From positions 27,735-91,734 of the forward strand of contig CAZUAI010000010.1 of assembly GCA_964617875.1 (NCBI GenBank): 64,000 nucleotides of DNA. Direction: 5' to 3'. Position numbers and translations under genes: made by a program. Below the pieces are notes generated by a model, which was not told the origin of the DNA, ran no database searches, and saw only the letters and a list, made by a program, of their open reading frames with translations. Below are positions 53,523 through 64,000 of this stretch, one piece after another (within the stretch, counting starts at the first letter, position 1; each line of letters opens with the position of its first letter). The stretch comes from CAZMVY01 sp964617875 (GTDB lineage Bacteria; Planctomycetota; Phycisphaerae; UBA1845; PWPN01).

Positions 53523-53969
53523 ATGATTCTGGACGCCCTGGAGCACTCGCAGCGGTACGAAGGGTTGAACCCCGGCTTCCGCGCCGCTTTTGCGTTCCTC
53601 AAGCAGGCAAACCTTGCGCGGTTGCCCCACGGCCGCCACGAGATCGACGGCGACCGCGTCTTTGCCCTCATCGAGAGCGGACCCCAGGTCGGCCGCGAGG
53701 CGGCGCGGCTCGAGGCCCATCGGCGATACATCGATGTTCGCTACATCATCGACGGCACCGACGAGGTCGGCTGGCAGCGCACCGAGCTGTGCAAGACGCC
53801 CGACGGGCCCTACAACGAAAAGGCCGACCTCGGTTTCTTCGCCGACAGACCCGTCGCGTGGACCACCCTGCCGCCCGGCACCTTCGCCATCTACTTCCCC
53901 GAGGATGCCCACGCCCCCCTCGGCGGCCACGGCACGCTCTGCAAGGTCGTCGTCAAGGTCGCCGTATGA
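53523..53969 (+). CDS. YhcH/YjgK/YiaL family protein
   Basis: A 148-residue cupin-like protein of the DUF386 family, linked to sialic acid and other sugar metabolism and probably acting as a sugar isomerase or mutarotase. It shows LPHGRHEIDGDRVFALI, the EAHRRYIDVRYIIDG segment holding a metal-binding His and Glu, and the closing FAIYFPEDAHAPLG. It lies between the SMP-30-like and AGE-type genes, in agreement with uronate or amino-sugar catabolism. Confidence 0.88.
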   Translation: MILDALEHSQRYEGLNPGFRAAFAFLKQANLARLPHGRHEIDGDRVFALIESGPQVGREAARLEAHRRYIDVRYIIDGTDEVGWQRTELCKTPDGPYNEKADLGFFADRPVAWTTLPPGTFAIYFPEDAHAPLGGHGTLCKVVVKVAV

Positions 53970-54030
53970 GCCGATGCCCGGCGACCTCCGCCCAGCGCCG
54001 TTCTCGCGGATCCGCCCCCGGGGGGTGACC

Positions 54031-55200
54031 ATGGACCTGGCCGAATACAACGACCTCTATCGCCGCACGCTCCTCGACGACGTCATCCCCTGGTGGCTGC
54101 GGCACGCGATCGACCCCGACGGCGGCATCAACACGTGCATCCAGGACGATGGGCGGGTCGTCAGCCGCGACCGCTGGAACTGGTCGCAGTGGCGGGCCGT
54201 CTGGGTGTTCAGCAAGCTTTACAACGCGATCGAACCGCGGCCGGAGTGGCTGCGGGCGGCGCAGGGAATCCACGACTTCGTCACCGCGCACGGCCCCCTG
54301 CCCGACGGCCACTGGCCGCTCCTGCTCGACGGCGACGGCGCCGTCCGGCGCGGCTTCGAGAGCATCTACGTGGACGGCTTCGCGATCTACGGCCTGACCG
54401 AGCTGTGGCACGCTACGCGCGACGACCGCTGCCTCGAGCGGGCACGGCGGACGTTCGAGGCGGCCGAGCGGGCCCTCAACGGCCCGCTGCCCCCGCCCGC
54501 CTGGCCGTACCGGATCGAGCCGGGCCGCATGGCCCACGGCGTGAGCATGATCTTCTCGCTGGCCTGCCACGAGCTGGCCAGGGCCACCGGCGATCCCCGC
54601 GTTGCCGCCGCCGCCGAGGTCCACCATCGCCGCGTGCTCGATACGTTCTATCGCAAGGATCGAAACATCGTGCTGGAATGGCTCATGCGGGACGGCGGCG
54701 AGGCGCCTCCGCCGGACGGCACCGTCTGCCTGCCGGGCCATGCGATCGAGTCGATGTGGTTCCAGATCCACATCGCCCGCGACCGCGGCGACCGCGCGGC
54801 GATCGACCGGGCCGTGGAGGCGATCCGCGTGCACCTCGAGCGCGGCTGGGACCCGGAGTACGGCGGGCTGTTCCTCGCGATCGACGCGGACGGCCGCGAA
54901 CCGGTGGCGTGGGCGCACGCCGACAAGAAGCTCTGGTGGCAGCACACCGAGGCCCTGTATGCCACGCTCCTCGCCTACGAGTGGTGCCGGCAGCCGTGGT
55001 GCCTCGAGTGGCACGAGCGGATCCGCCAATGGAGCTATGCACACTACCCCGTGCCGATGCACGGCGAGTGGCGACAGAAGCTCGACCGCCGGGGCCGCGA
55101 GGTCGCCGAAACGCTCGTTCTGCCCGTCAAGGACCCCTTCCATCTGCCGCGGGCGCTGATCTACTGTGTGGACGTCCTGAATCGGCTGGTGTCATCATGA
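54031..55200 (+). CDS. AGE-family (N-acylglucosamine 2-epimerase-type) sugar epimerase
   Basis: A 389-residue (alpha/alpha)6-barrel enzyme of the AGE/cellobiose 2-epimerase type. It shows INTCIQDDGRVVSRDRWNWSQWRAVWVFS, YVDGFAIYGLTELW, the catalytic-His region CLPGHAIESMWFQ and WWQHTEALYATLLAYE. GGGGGTGACC precedes the ATG at 54031. Its stop overlaps the UroD-like start (ATGA). The preceding YhcH and KdgK-like genes suggest a route for a keto-sugar acid or acylamino sugar; the precise substrate is open. Confidence 0.85.
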   Translation: MDLAEYNDLYRRTLLDDVIPWWLRHAIDPDGGINTCIQDDGRVVSRDRWNWSQWRAVWVFSKLYNAIEPRPEWLRAAQGIHDFVTAHGPLPDGHWPLLLDGDGAVRRGFESIYVDGFAIYGLTELWHATRDDRCLERARRTFEAAERALNGPLPPPAWPYRIEPGRMAHGVSMIFSLACHELARATGDPRVAAAAEVHHRRVLDTFYRKDRNIVLEWLMRDGGEAPPPDGTVCLPGHAIESMWFQIHIARDRGDRAAIDRAVEAIRVHLERGWDPEYGGLFLAIDADGREPVAWAHADKKLWWQHTEALYATLLAYEWCRQPWCLEWHERIRQWSYAHYPVPMHGEWRQKLDRRGREVAETLVLPVKDPFHLPRALIYCVDVLNRLVSS

Positions 55201-56285
55201 CCGGATCGCGAAAACGCTTCTTCCAGACGCTGCGGCACGAACGTCCCGACCGGGTCCCGGTGGACCTCTGGGCGCGGCCGGAGGTGGTCCGCCAGTTGCG
55301 GGAGCGCCTGGGCACCGAGGATGTCGAATCGGCCCTGGGCGTGGACTTTGCCAACGTCAGCGTGACCGAGCATGTTCCCGCCTTCGAGCGGCGCGCCGCC
55401 GAGCCGAAGGGCGGCGACTGGCCCGGAGCGAACGGACGCTACCTCTGGCACGACGACCGCACTTTCGAGGATGCCTGGGGCGTCGTGCGGCGGGTCGGCG
55501 AGGATGGAAAGCTCGTCGAGTGGGTCCGCGGCCCCTTCGTCGATGCGCCGGATCCCGATGCGTTCGACTGGCCCGATACGAGCACGCTGGAGGCGCCGGC
55601 GGGCGTCGCCGGCCCCGTCGCGAAATGGAAGGCGGCCGACCGCGTCGTCTGTGCCGAGGTCGTGATGCCCTTCAAGCGGGCGTGGCACATGCGCGGGCTC
55701 GAGAACCTCCTGTGCGACATGATCGCCGAACCCGCGTTCGTCGAGACCCTGTACGACCGCATCTACGCCTTCGAGACCGCCCGCGCCGTGCGCTGCGCCG
55801 AGGCCGGCGTCGATTGCATCAAGGTCGTCGGCGATATCGCCATGGAAGACCGCCTGCTCTTTGCGCCGGACCTGTTTCGCCGGTTCGACGTGCCGCGGCT
55901 CCGAAGCCTCATCCAGGCCGCACGGCGGGCCGCGCCCGACGTCGTCCTGTTCTACCACTCCGACGGCGACATCTCCGCCGCCATGGACGACCTGATCGCC
56001 GTCGGGTTCGACATCATCAACCCCATCCAGCCCGAGTGCATGGACCCGTACGAGGTCAAACGCCGCTGGGGCGACCGGATCACGATGTGGGGCACGATCA
56101 GCGTCCGCACCACGCTGCCGCAGGGCCCGCCCGAGTCGGTCCGGGCCGTCGTCCGCGAGCGGATCGCCCGGTGCGGGGCCGACGGCGGCCTGGTCATCGC
56201 GCCCGCCAACGTGATCATGTACGACACCCCGGTCGAAAACGTCGTGGCGCTCTACGAGGCGGCCAATTCCACGCGTCCCGCTTGA
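55197..56285 (+). CDS. Uroporphyrinogen decarboxylase-like (URO-D) family protein
   Basis: A 362-residue protein of the URO-D superfamily. The N-terminus RKRFFQTLRHERPDRVPVDLW and the later DVVLFYHSDGDISAAMDDLIAVG and GGLVIAPANVIMYDTPVENVVALYE are typical of the planctomycete clade linked to sugar and methyl-transfer metabolism, not to heme synthesis. The classic HemE Arg/Asp substrate pocket is not evident. It overlaps the AGE-type epimerase gene by four bases, so it belongs to the sugar-catabolic operon. Confidence 0.8.
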   Translation: MTGSRKRFFQTLRHERPDRVPVDLWARPEVVRQLRERLGTEDVESALGVDFANVSVTEHVPAFERRAAEPKGGDWPGANGRYLWHDDRTFEDAWGVVRRVGEDGKLVEWVRGPFVDAPDPDAFDWPDTSTLEAPAGVAGPVAKWKAADRVVCAEVVMPFKRAWHMRGLENLLCDMIAEPAFVETLYDRIYAFETARAVRCAEAGVDCIKVVGDIAMEDRLLFAPDLFRRFDVPRLRSLIQAARRAAPDVVLFYHSDGDISAAMDDLIAVGFDIINPIQPECMDPYEVKRRWGDRITMWGTISVRTTLPQGPPESVRAVVRERIARCGADGGLVIAPANVIMYDTPVENVVALYEAANSTRPA

Positions 56286-56374
56286 CGATCGCCGCAGGCG
56301 CGCCAATAATACCCCGGCCGTCGGAATGGCCATGATTGCGTCCGTGAAACCCTTAGCCAGACATGAGGTGCAAC

Positions 56375-56959
56375 ATGCCGTTGGTAACGTCCCCCGCCCC
56401 TACGTTTAACGCCAAGGCCGTCGTCGGAAAAGAGATCGTGGACCTGACGTGGGACCAGATCCACGAGAAGAAGTGGCTCGTCCTCTTCTTCTACCCGCTC
56501 GACTTCACGTTCGTCTGCCCGACGGAAATCATCGCGTTCAGCGATGCGGCCGGGAAGTTCCAGGAACTCGGCGCCAAGGTCGCCGCCGTTTCCGTGGACA
56601 GCCACTACACCCACCTCGCGTGGGTCAACACGCCCCGCAAGGACGGCGGGCTCGGCCCGGTCAGCTTCCCGCTGATCGCCGACCTGTCGAAGGAAATCGC
56701 CCGTGCATACGACGTTCTGCTTGCCGGCGGCATCGCCCTCCGCGGCCTGTTCATCATCGACCCGAAGGGCATCGTCCGCCACGCGACGATCAACGACCTG
56801 CCCGTCGGGCGGAGCGTCGACGAGGTGATCCGCGTGATCCAGGCCTTCCAGTACGTCGAGAAGCACGGCGAGGTCTGCCCGGCCAACTGGAAGCCCGGCG
56901 CCGACACGATGAAGCCGGACCCCGTCGGGTCGAAGAAGTACTTCGCCGCGCACGGATGA
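56375..56959 (+). CDS. Typical 2-Cys peroxiredoxin (AhpC/TSA)
   Basis: A 194-residue thiol peroxidase. The peroxidatic C48 lies in FFYPLDFTFVCPTEI, and the resolving Cys near 166 in GEVCPANWKPG. The GGLG loop (KDGGLGPVSFPLIAD) and a YF-containing tail (KKYF) are characteristic of sensitive 2-Cys enzymes. It reduces hydrogen peroxide and organic peroxides with thioredoxin or AhpF. I start it at ATG 56375, which has TGAGGTG upstream, over an ATG four codons earlier. Confidence 0.95.
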   Translation: MPLVTSPAPTFNAKAVVGKEIVDLTWDQIHEKKWLVLFFYPLDFTFVCPTEIIAFSDAAGKFQELGAKVAAVSVDSHYTHLAWVNTPRKDGGLGPVSFPLIADLSKEIARAYDVLLAGGIALRGLFIIDPKGIVRHATINDLPVGRSVDEVIRVIQAFQYVEKHGEVCPANWKPGADTMKPDPVGSKKYFAAHG

Positions 56960-56987
56960 GCAGCAACGCGCACGGGTTCCTGCGCAG

Positions 56988-57075
56988 CACGGGCATCCTG
57001 CCCGTGACTTCACGGCCTTGAAGGCCGTGCCACGGGTGCGGTTGGGGTGAAGGTTTCCAGCCTGCGTCGGTGCCG
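56988..57075. repeat. Intergenic hairpin repeats
   Basis: Two perfect or near-perfect hairpins, CACGGGCATCCTGCCCGTG (56988-57006) and CACGGCCTTGAAGGCCGTG (57011-57029), are followed by a degraded AGGTTTCCAGCCT palindrome. They resemble dispersed planctomycete palindromes and may end peroxiredoxin transcription. Confidence 0.5.
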
Positions 57076-57119
57076 CGAGGCCGGCTGCCCCCCGGCGCGG
57101 CATCCGCCGGGTATGCTGT

Positions 57120-57932
57120 ATGCGTCTCGACCTGAACGCGTTCTTCGGGCAGTGGCAGTTCTGGCCGCTGCGACACCCGGCGCCGGATGACGTCCTGCGC
57201 CTGATGGACCGCCATGGGATCGACCGCGCCGCGATCGCCTCGCTTCGCGGGCTCTACGGCGAACGTCGGGCGGCCAATGCCGAGACGCTGGCCGCCGCCG
57301 GGGCCCACCCGGACCGCTTCATCCCCGTCGCCGTCATCAGCCCCATGAGACCGAGGGCGGAGGAGCCTCCCGGCGCGCAGCGGCCCGGAGGGCGCTCCGC
57401 ACAGGAGGCTCCGGCCCTCAGCGCCGCCGCCGAGGTCCGCTCGCTCGCCGAGCAGGGCTTCCGCGCCCTGCGGTTGTACCCGCTGCTGCACGGGTATCGC
57501 CTGCACGACCCCTTCGCCGACGAGGTGTGCGAGGCGGCGGCCGAGCGGCGTCTGCCGGTGATCGTCTGCACCCGGCCGATGATGAACTTCCGCTTTGCCA
57601 CGGTCCCGATCGAGGAGGTCGGCGCCCTGGCCGGCCGGCACCCGAAGACGCCGTTCATCCTGAGCGGCCCGAACTACCTGACCGAGTCCCGCGCCGCCGT
57701 CCTCGTGATGGGGCAGTGCCCGAACGTCGCGATCGAGATCACGTGCATGCAGGGCATGGACGCCCTGGGCCGCATGGTCGAGACGGTCGGCCCCGACCGC
57801 GTCCTCTTCGGCACCGGCATGCCGCTGCACTACCCCGCCTGCAACGTCGCGAAGCTCGTCCACGCCAGGGTGCCGGAGTCCGTCCGCGAGGCCGTCGGCG
57901 GCGGAAACGCGAAATCGCTCCTGTGCCTGTAA
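57120..57932 (+). CDS. Amidohydrolase-like TIM-barrel protein with in-frame palindromic insert
   Basis: A 270-residue protein of the metal-dependent amidohydrolase-2 fold (VLRLMDRHGIDRAAIASLRG, FRALRLYPLLHGYRL, LFGTGMPLHYP). The usual D-x-H-x-H at the first strand is replaced by DLNAFFG, so the metal site is altered and it may be non-catalytic or use another mechanism. Residues about 78-101, rich in Pro/Gly/Arg, are encoded by a palindromic repeat (57353-57419) and break the family pattern between PVAVISPM and EVRSLAEQGFRAL. It lies between peroxiredoxin and carB. Confidence 0.65.
   Translation: MRLDLNAFFGQWQFWPLRHPAPDDVLRLMDRHGIDRAAIASLRGLYGERRAANAETLAAAGAHPDRFIPVAVISPMRPRAEEPPGAQRPGGRSAQEAPALSAAAEVRSLAEQGFRALRLYPLLHGYRLHDPFADEVCEAAAERRLPVIVCTRPMMNFRFATVPIEEVGALAGRHPKTPFILSGPNYLTESRAAVLVMGQCPNVAIEITCMQGMDALGRMVETVGPDRVLFGTGMPLHYPACNVAKLVHARVPESVREAVGGGNAKSLLCL
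57353..57419. repeat. Palindromic repeat inside the amidohydrolase-like gene
   Basis: A 67-bp imperfect palindrome: GAGGGCGGAGGAGCCTCC (57353-57370) faces GGAGGCTCCGGCCCTC (57404-57419), with an inner CGGAGGGCGCTCCG. It is translated as part of the protein and looks like a dispersed repeat that inserted in frame. Confidence 0.65.
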
Positions 57933-58069
57933 TCGCCGCCGCCCCTTCGCGCCCCGCCTCCAGGGCATCCATGGAACGCCGGGGCGTTTTCGCGTAGACT
58001 CTGGCCCCGATCCGCCGGCGACGGGGCCTGCCGCCGGCCGGCGGCGCCGGGGAGCCTCGGAAACGATCC

Positions 58070-61855
<3,786 letters not shown>

Positions 61856-62018
61856 GTCCGGAGTTGCGAGTTGTCGTGCAGTGCGCAGGGCCCCGTGGCG
61901 GCCGTCCGGATCTTCAGCGCGCAACGCGGAACGCGCAGTCCATAACTCGTTTTCGATCGCCCGTCGCTTCGGCGGCGGGGCCGGGGAACGCATGAAACGC
62001 CCGAAAGAGAGGATACGT

Positions 62019-63767
62019 ATGAAGACATCAAACGCCTGTGTGCCGGCCCTGGGCCTCGTCGTGGGCGGGGCGATCATGTTCTCTGTGGAGGCGGCCGGCA
62101 AGGTCACCGTCGAGGGCCTTCGCGTCACCGCCGGCACCGCCACCGTCAAGGCGGTCTTTGACGGGCCGGCGCTGGTCAGCCTCAGGCCGGCCGACGCCGA
62201 GACGGAGTTCATCCACGCCACCCGACCGGGTTGCCCGCTCGATGTCTACTTCGTGACGTGGAACATGCTCGGCAAGGACAAGCACGAGACGACGACGGTC
62301 AAGGCGTTGTCCGACCAGGCAGCCGTCGTGACGGTAAAGGGAGAGGACAGCACGCGACAGGTGCTGATCACGACGGACGCGGCCACGGGCGACATCTGCG
62401 TGACGCCCGGCAGCGTCACGCGGCGGCGCGGCGTGCAGGCCGTGCGATGGACGGTGGGGCTTCACCCGGAGGCGTCGCTCGTGCTGCCGGTCACGAACGG
62501 CGTGCGCGTGGATGTCGCGTGTCCCTGGCCGACCGGCGGCCGATATTCCTGGCCGGCGATCTGGAACGCGCAACTCGTCATTGCCGAGCGGGGCGATCGA
62601 AGCTGCATGATCCATGCCGAGGACACGGCGATGACATTCAAAGCGATCAACCTCCACCGCGAGGGCGACCGGCGCGAACTCGGTTTCGACACGGAGAATC
62701 CGGGGCCGTTGTGGGAGCAGCAGGCCGCCGGGGGCATCACGTGGCGCATCAACACCTACGCGGGCGACTGGAAGGCGCCCGCCCGCCGCTACCGCGACTG
62801 GATGACGAAGGCGTACGACCTGCCCGCCCGGCGAGCCGGCCGGCCGGCGTGGGTCAACGGCATCACGCTGGCACAGTGCTGGGCGGCACCGAACCCGGCG
62901 ATGCTTGATGCCCTGGCCGCCGTGCATCCGCCCGACCAGACGCTGATCCACCTGTCGGACTGGCGGACGGACCGCTACGACATCAACTACCCGGAGTACA
63001 CGCCACGGCCGGAGGTCGTGACGTACATGAAGAAGGCGCGGCAGATGGGTTTCCACGTGATGCCCCATTTCAACTACTTCGCGGTCTACTACAAGCACCC
63101 GTTCTTCCTGGAAGTTCGCGACTTCCAGCTGCGCGAGCCGCGCATCAACGAACCGATGGGCTGGCACTGGCCGCCGGAGACGCACGACTACACGCGCATG
63201 GGCTACATCCACCCGGGCCTGAGCCTCTGGCGACGGAAGCTGATCGACGTCGTGCTGGGGGCGTGCGATCCGCTCGGCGCCGACGTCGCGTTTCTCGACC
63301 AGACGCTCTGCACATGGAACGTGGACAACGGCCACGTCGAAGGGATGAACCCGACGGCCGGGATGCGGCAGTTGCTCGAGGAGTTCGGGGCGATCCGGCC
63401 GGATCTCGTGCTTGCGGGCGAAGGCCTTACGGAGGTCTCCTTCCAGCGTCAGTGCTTCGCCCAGGCGCACATTCTGGACGGCTGGACGCGCGTCGAGCAG
63501 AAGCAGGTCGATGCCGCGCACCCGATCTGCTCGTTCCTCTGGGGCGATCACTGCCGCCTGATCGGCTACTTCAAACTCGGCCCCGGCGGGCCCGAGGCCG
63601 ACGCCGCGCGGGAGGTCTACGAACGCATGGGCGCCATCCCCACGATCATTACGAACGATCCGAAGCACCTTCAGGAGATGTCCGAAGGAATGAAACGCAC
63701 GTTCCAGGCCGCGAAGAGGCGGCACGTCCCCGCCGCCAGCCGCCCGGCCGAAGGCGGGACACGGTAA
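62019..63767 (+). CDS. Secreted DUF6259-like glycoside hydrolase
   Basis: A 582-residue secreted protein with a signal peptide (ACVPALGLVVGGAIMFSVEA). The N-terminal half is beta-rich, like the N-domain of GH31/GH36-type enzymes. The C-terminal half is a TIM barrel with DQTLIHLSDWRTDRYDINYP, HVMPHFNYFAV, GADVAFLDQTL and LVLAGEGLTEVSFQ, where Asp/Glu at strand ends are candidate catalytic residues. This is the DUF6259 pattern that I know from planctomycetes. The start at ATG 62019 is preceded by AGAGAGGA; ATG 61992 is an alternative. It lies 163 bp after carB. Confidence 0.65.
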   Translation: MKTSNACVPALGLVVGGAIMFSVEAAGKVTVEGLRVTAGTATVKAVFDGPALVSLRPADAETEFIHATRPGCPLDVYFVTWNMLGKDKHETTTVKALSDQAAVVTVKGEDSTRQVLITTDAATGDICVTPGSVTRRRGVQAVRWTVGLHPEASLVLPVTNGVRVDVACPWPTGGRYSWPAIWNAQLVIAERGDRSCMIHAEDTAMTFKAINLHREGDRRELGFDTENPGPLWEQQAAGGITWRINTYAGDWKAPARRYRDWMTKAYDLPARRAGRPAWVNGITLAQCWAAPNPAMLDALAAVHPPDQTLIHLSDWRTDRYDINYPEYTPRPEVVTYMKKARQMGFHVMPHFNYFAVYYKHPFFLEVRDFQLREPRINEPMGWHWPPETHDYTRMGYIHPGLSLWRRKLIDVVLGACDPLGADVAFLDQTLCTWNVDNGHVEGMNPTAGMRQLLEEFGAIRPDLVLAGEGLTEVSFQRQCFAQAHILDGWTRVEQKQVDAAHPICSFLWGDHCRLIGYFKLGPGGPEADAAREVYERMGAIPTIITNDPKHLQEMSEGMKRTFQAAKRRHVPAASRPAEGGTR

Positions 63768-64000
63768 CGCCGCGAACGCGCGGGTCGCCCCCGTCGCCCC
63801 ACGCCGCCACGGACAGGGACAGATTGCCGCCTCGCCGGGCCATGGCCCTCGAAGCACACGGACGGCGAAATCAGGAAGCCGCCGCCCGATCGGCCAGACC
63901 GCCCATCCTGCCGTTCCGCCACGGCCGTGATCCGGCGGGGCGACGCTACCCCAACCTTCGCACGGCGATGGAAATCGCGAGCGAGAATCGGCGTTGGCGG
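63768..64000. other. Window end without a visible gene
   Basis: The last 233 bases contain no supported gene, RNA or repeat. The next gene probably begins beyond the window. Confidence 0.4.

Noticed and set aside
55197..56285. HemE (heme biosynthesis)
   Set aside because: It belongs to the URO-D superfamily but lacks the clear HemE substrate-binding residues and sits in a sugar-catabolic operon.

Overview
The window is very GC-rich DNA, almost certainly from a Planctomycetota bacterium and most like the Phycisphaerae side of the phylum. The clues are three large secreted proteins that end in dockerin-like EF-hand repeats with the motif F-x-x-C-F/Y-N-G-x-N, a type II pseudopilin with an H-X9-DG-like tail, PQQ-type propellers, Gfo/Idh/MocA and UroD-like enzymes, and many dispersed palindromic repeats. 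A run of ten Ns inside carB, flanked by near-duplicate ends, shows a scaffolded draft, probably a metagenome-assembled genome. I saw no rRNA, tRNA, CRISPR array, transposase or phage gene.

Layout. 1-6.1 kb: replication block dnaA, a probable oriC, dnaN, a DciA-like gene and gyrB, with no recF between dnaN and gyrB. 6.1-10.2 kb: a LysM protein, a GT-C-like membrane protein and a sugar-isomerase-like TIM barrel. 10.3-12.8 kb: a three-gene minus-strand operon encoding a four-TM protein and two coiled-coil proteins that look like ESCRT-III/PspA-superfamily members, one fused to a winged-helix region. 12.9-16.6 kb: a SurA-like PPIase, an HpaI-type aldolase, a hydroxyacid dehydrogenase and a STAS protein. 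16.6-18.0 kb: an SPFH protein, a ribbon-helix-helix protein and a TerB-like stub under a promoter with a tandem operator. 18.4-31.5 kb: secreted or surface proteins (GHL10-like hydrolase with Ig-like domains, lamin-tail protein, pseudopilin), a GntR-LacI hybrid regulator, a GH84-like hydrolase, a phosphoesterase and a PQQ propeller. 31.8-34.6 kb: lipA, tmk and holB. 34.8-40.4 kb: a sugar or amino-acid catabolic cluster (NagB-like, M20, Gfo/Idh/MocA, class III aminotransferase). 40.4-45.0 kb: a dockerin protein and an SPFH-like/beta-propeller fusion. 45.2-48.0 kb: a five-gene operon joining a cysteine desulfurase to three small proteins and two V4R-like proteins. 48.4-51.3 kb: an OprB-type porin and pilT. 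51.4-56.3 kb: a sugar-acid gene set (KdgK-like, SMP-30, YhcH, AGE-type epimerase, UroD-like). 56.4-64 kb: peroxiredoxin, amidohydrolase-like protein, carB and a DUF6259-like secreted hydrolase.

The strongest leads for something new are the ESCRT-III-like operon at 10332-12844, the V4R/cysteine-desulfurase operon at 45196-48047, and a set of palindromic repeats. Three different palindromes lie in frame inside coding genes (carB, the amidohydrolase-like gene and the N-terminus of a dockerin protein), much like Rickettsia palindromic elements. A 150-bp MITE-like palindrome occurs in two intergenic copies. Functions of the ESCRT-like and V4R systems are inferred from architecture and context, not shown.
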